DNA from: Gammaproteobacteria bacterium
GTDB lineage: Bacteria > Pseudomonadota > Gammaproteobacteria > DSM-19610
Reading direction: 5' to 3'
Assembly (NCBI GenBank): GCA_011371465.1
Contig: DRQL01000174.1
Span: 1 to 6,052, forward strand
DNA: 6,052 nucleotides
Position 1 is the stretch's first letter. Every line of letters begins with the position of its first letter. The notes beneath the pieces were generated by a model that saw only the letters and a list, made by a program, of their open reading frames with translations, had not been told where the DNA came from and did not search any database. This document shows, one piece after another, positions 4,870-6,052 of the stretch. The position numbers and the translations under genes were made by a program.

Positions 4870-6052
4870 ATGTTCCTACGTTCGCTGTGCATCGAAAATT
4901 TCCGCAGCATACGCAGCGCCGAGCTGGAATTTGACGACACCACCCTGCTGACCGGCGAGAACGGTTGCGGCAAGTCCAGTCTGTTCGAAGCGCTCGCCAT
5001 CGCCCTGGTGGCCGACGACAGACCACCGCGCTTCGAGGCGCATCATTTTCACCGTGCACAGGATAGCCCGGTTGCCAGGCCGCTCGGCTCGATACGCATC
5101 GAGCTGACATTTGAAGAGCGCGAGGCCGGGGAGTGGAACCGACTGGAGGCCGGTGTGCTGGCGCCGTTGTGGGGTTCGGCTGCGTCGCAGCCGCGCCGGC
5201 TGGTGCTGTCGCTGCGGGGCGATCCGCCGCAGGATGCAGCCCCGGTAGAGGGGACCTGGCGGATTTTCTCACCGGGCTCCAGCCAGCGCGCGGACGATGC
5301 CGATGCGCTCGCCATGCTGCGATCGCTGAACCGCTTTGTGCGGTTGCACGAGGGTTCGTTGTTCGACACCCGTGCGCACACGGATCGGGCAGACCCGGTC
5401 GACCGATCTTTCGCCGACGATATCGCGCCCCTGGCGGAAGAAATACAGGCTCACCAGGAGAAACTGGAGTCGGGTACCGCCCGGCATGAAAAGAGTGAGC
5501 TGAAAGCGGGTTATGAAGCCGCGCTGGAGCTGCTTTCGCGGCGCGCCGTGGACTCGCATTCCGCCGGTGCGTTATCCGGTTCGCTGGTCGAGGAGATCCT
5601 GGCCCAGCGCGGGCTCGATGCCGGGGAGCGGGCGCAGTCGTTTCACGGATCGGCCGCCCAGCAGCTGGGGGTATTGATCCTGACCGCGGCCATCCTGCGC
5701 CATCATCCCGGAGTGCCGATCACCGGCGCCGAATTCATCATGGTATTCGAAGACCCGGAAGCGCACCTGCACCTGATGACGCTGGCCTCGGTGTGGGGTC
5801 TGCTCGATAACCTGCAGGCACAGAAGATCATCAGCACCCAGTCGGGGACACTGCTGGCGTCCGCCCCCCTGTACAATATGCGCCGCCTTACGCGGCATGA
5901 CGGGGTGATGACGCAATGGCGCGTACGCCAGGGAAGCCTGAATACCGAAGAGCTGCGCAAACTGAGTTACCACCTCCGCGTACGACGCGCGGACGCCAGT
6001 TTTGCGCGCTGCTGGTTGCTGGTCGAAGGTGAAACCGAATTCTGGATGCTGC
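4870..6052 (+). CDS. OLD/YbjD-like ABC ATPase with TOPRIM nuclease domain (partial, runs off the right edge)
   Basis: An uninterrupted frame runs from the ATG at 4870 to the window end, giving 394 residues with no stop. The N-terminus, LRSLCIENFRSI (3-14), is the first strand typical of SMC/RecF/OLD ATPases. It leads into the Walker A loop GENGCGKSS (29-37). A helical middle section (about 180-225, rich in Glu, Lys and Ala) precedes an ABC signature-like SFHGSAAQQ (257-265). Walker B follows as FIMVFEDPEAHLHL (289-302), with Asp295 and Glu297. The H-loop position reads STQS (322-325), lacking the usual His. The last residues, LLVEGETEF (383-391), are the opening strand and catalytic Glu386 of a TOPRIM domain. 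This architecture fits the OLD class, nearest to E. coli YbjD (DUF2813), so an ATP-dependent DNA nuclease role is likely; the family includes phage-defence members. No clear Shine-Dalgarno precedes the ATG, which suggests translation linked to the LOG gene 38 bases upstream. The remainder of the TOPRIM domain lies outside the window. Confidence 0.87.
   Translation, partial: MFLRSLCIENFRSIRSAELEFDDTTLLTGENGCGKSSLFEALAIALVADDRPPRFEAHHFHRAQDSPVARPLGSIRIELTFEEREAGEWNRLEAGVLAPLWGSAASQPRRLVLSLRGDPPQDAAPVEGTWRIFSPGSSQRADDADALAMLRSLNRFVRLHEGSLFDTRAHTDRADPVDRSFADDIAPLAEEIQAHQEKLESGTARHEKSELKAGYEAALELLSRRAVDSHSAGALSGSLVEEILAQRGLDAGERAQSFHGSAAQQLGVLILTAAILRHHPGVPITGAEFIMVFEDPEAHLHLMTLASVWGLLDNLQAQKIISTQSGTLLASAPLYNMRRLTRHDGVMTQWRVRQGSLNTEELRKLSYHLRVRRADASFARCWLLVEGETEFWML

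Noticed and set aside
4865..5559. Minus-strand frames across the OLD-like gene (4865-5272, 5049-5381, 5269-5559) and one at 5572-5973.
   Set aside because: The plus-strand frame from 4870 has Walker A, signature, Walker B and TOPRIM motifs in correct order, so the opposite frames are shadows.

Overview
The window reads as ordinary chromosomal DNA of a GC-rich proteobacterium, most likely a gammaproteobacterium. The basis is high GC, the style of the ribosome-binding sites, an exported di-heme peroxidase, and families common in that group. The taxonomic call is inference. I see no tRNA, rRNA, CRISPR array, insertion sequence, integrase or plasmid function.

Layout, left to right. Positions 2-190 (+) are the 3' end of a small uncharacterised gene that enters from upstream. 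It converges on a minus-strand pair. The pair's promoter-proximal gene (1923 to 1471) encodes a probable lipoprotein with an allene-oxide-cyclase/dirigent-like barrel. After 23 bases comes dinB (1447 to 254), an error-prone Y-family DNA polymerase IV. A short divergent intergenic region (1924-2001) with a good extended -10 on the minus strand separates this pair from a GFA/CENP-V zinc-fold gene (2002-2424, +). A 145-base gap follows, then a secreted di-heme cytochrome c peroxidase/MauG-type protein (2570-3976, +). That gene is closed by a textbook intrinsic terminator (3997-4030).

After the terminator a new plus-strand unit begins. A candidate promoter has a perfect inverted repeat in and just past its spacer. 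A LOG-family/TIGR00730 Rossmann protein follows (4130-4831). After 38 bases a long open frame starts at 4870 and runs off the right edge. It encodes the N-terminal 394 residues of an ABC-type ATPase of the OLD/YbjD (DUF2813) class, cut just as its TOPRIM nuclease domain starts.

Most genes look like independent housekeeping or stress functions: translesion synthesis, periplasmic peroxide or redox chemistry, and nucleotide metabolism. No dedicated pathway is evident. The points most worth a second look are three. First, the peroxidase seems to carry histidine where Met or Tyr is the usual axial ligand of the second heme. Second, the LOG and OLD-like genes sit as a tight pair. Third, a lipoprotein gene is coupled to dinB with no visible LexA box.
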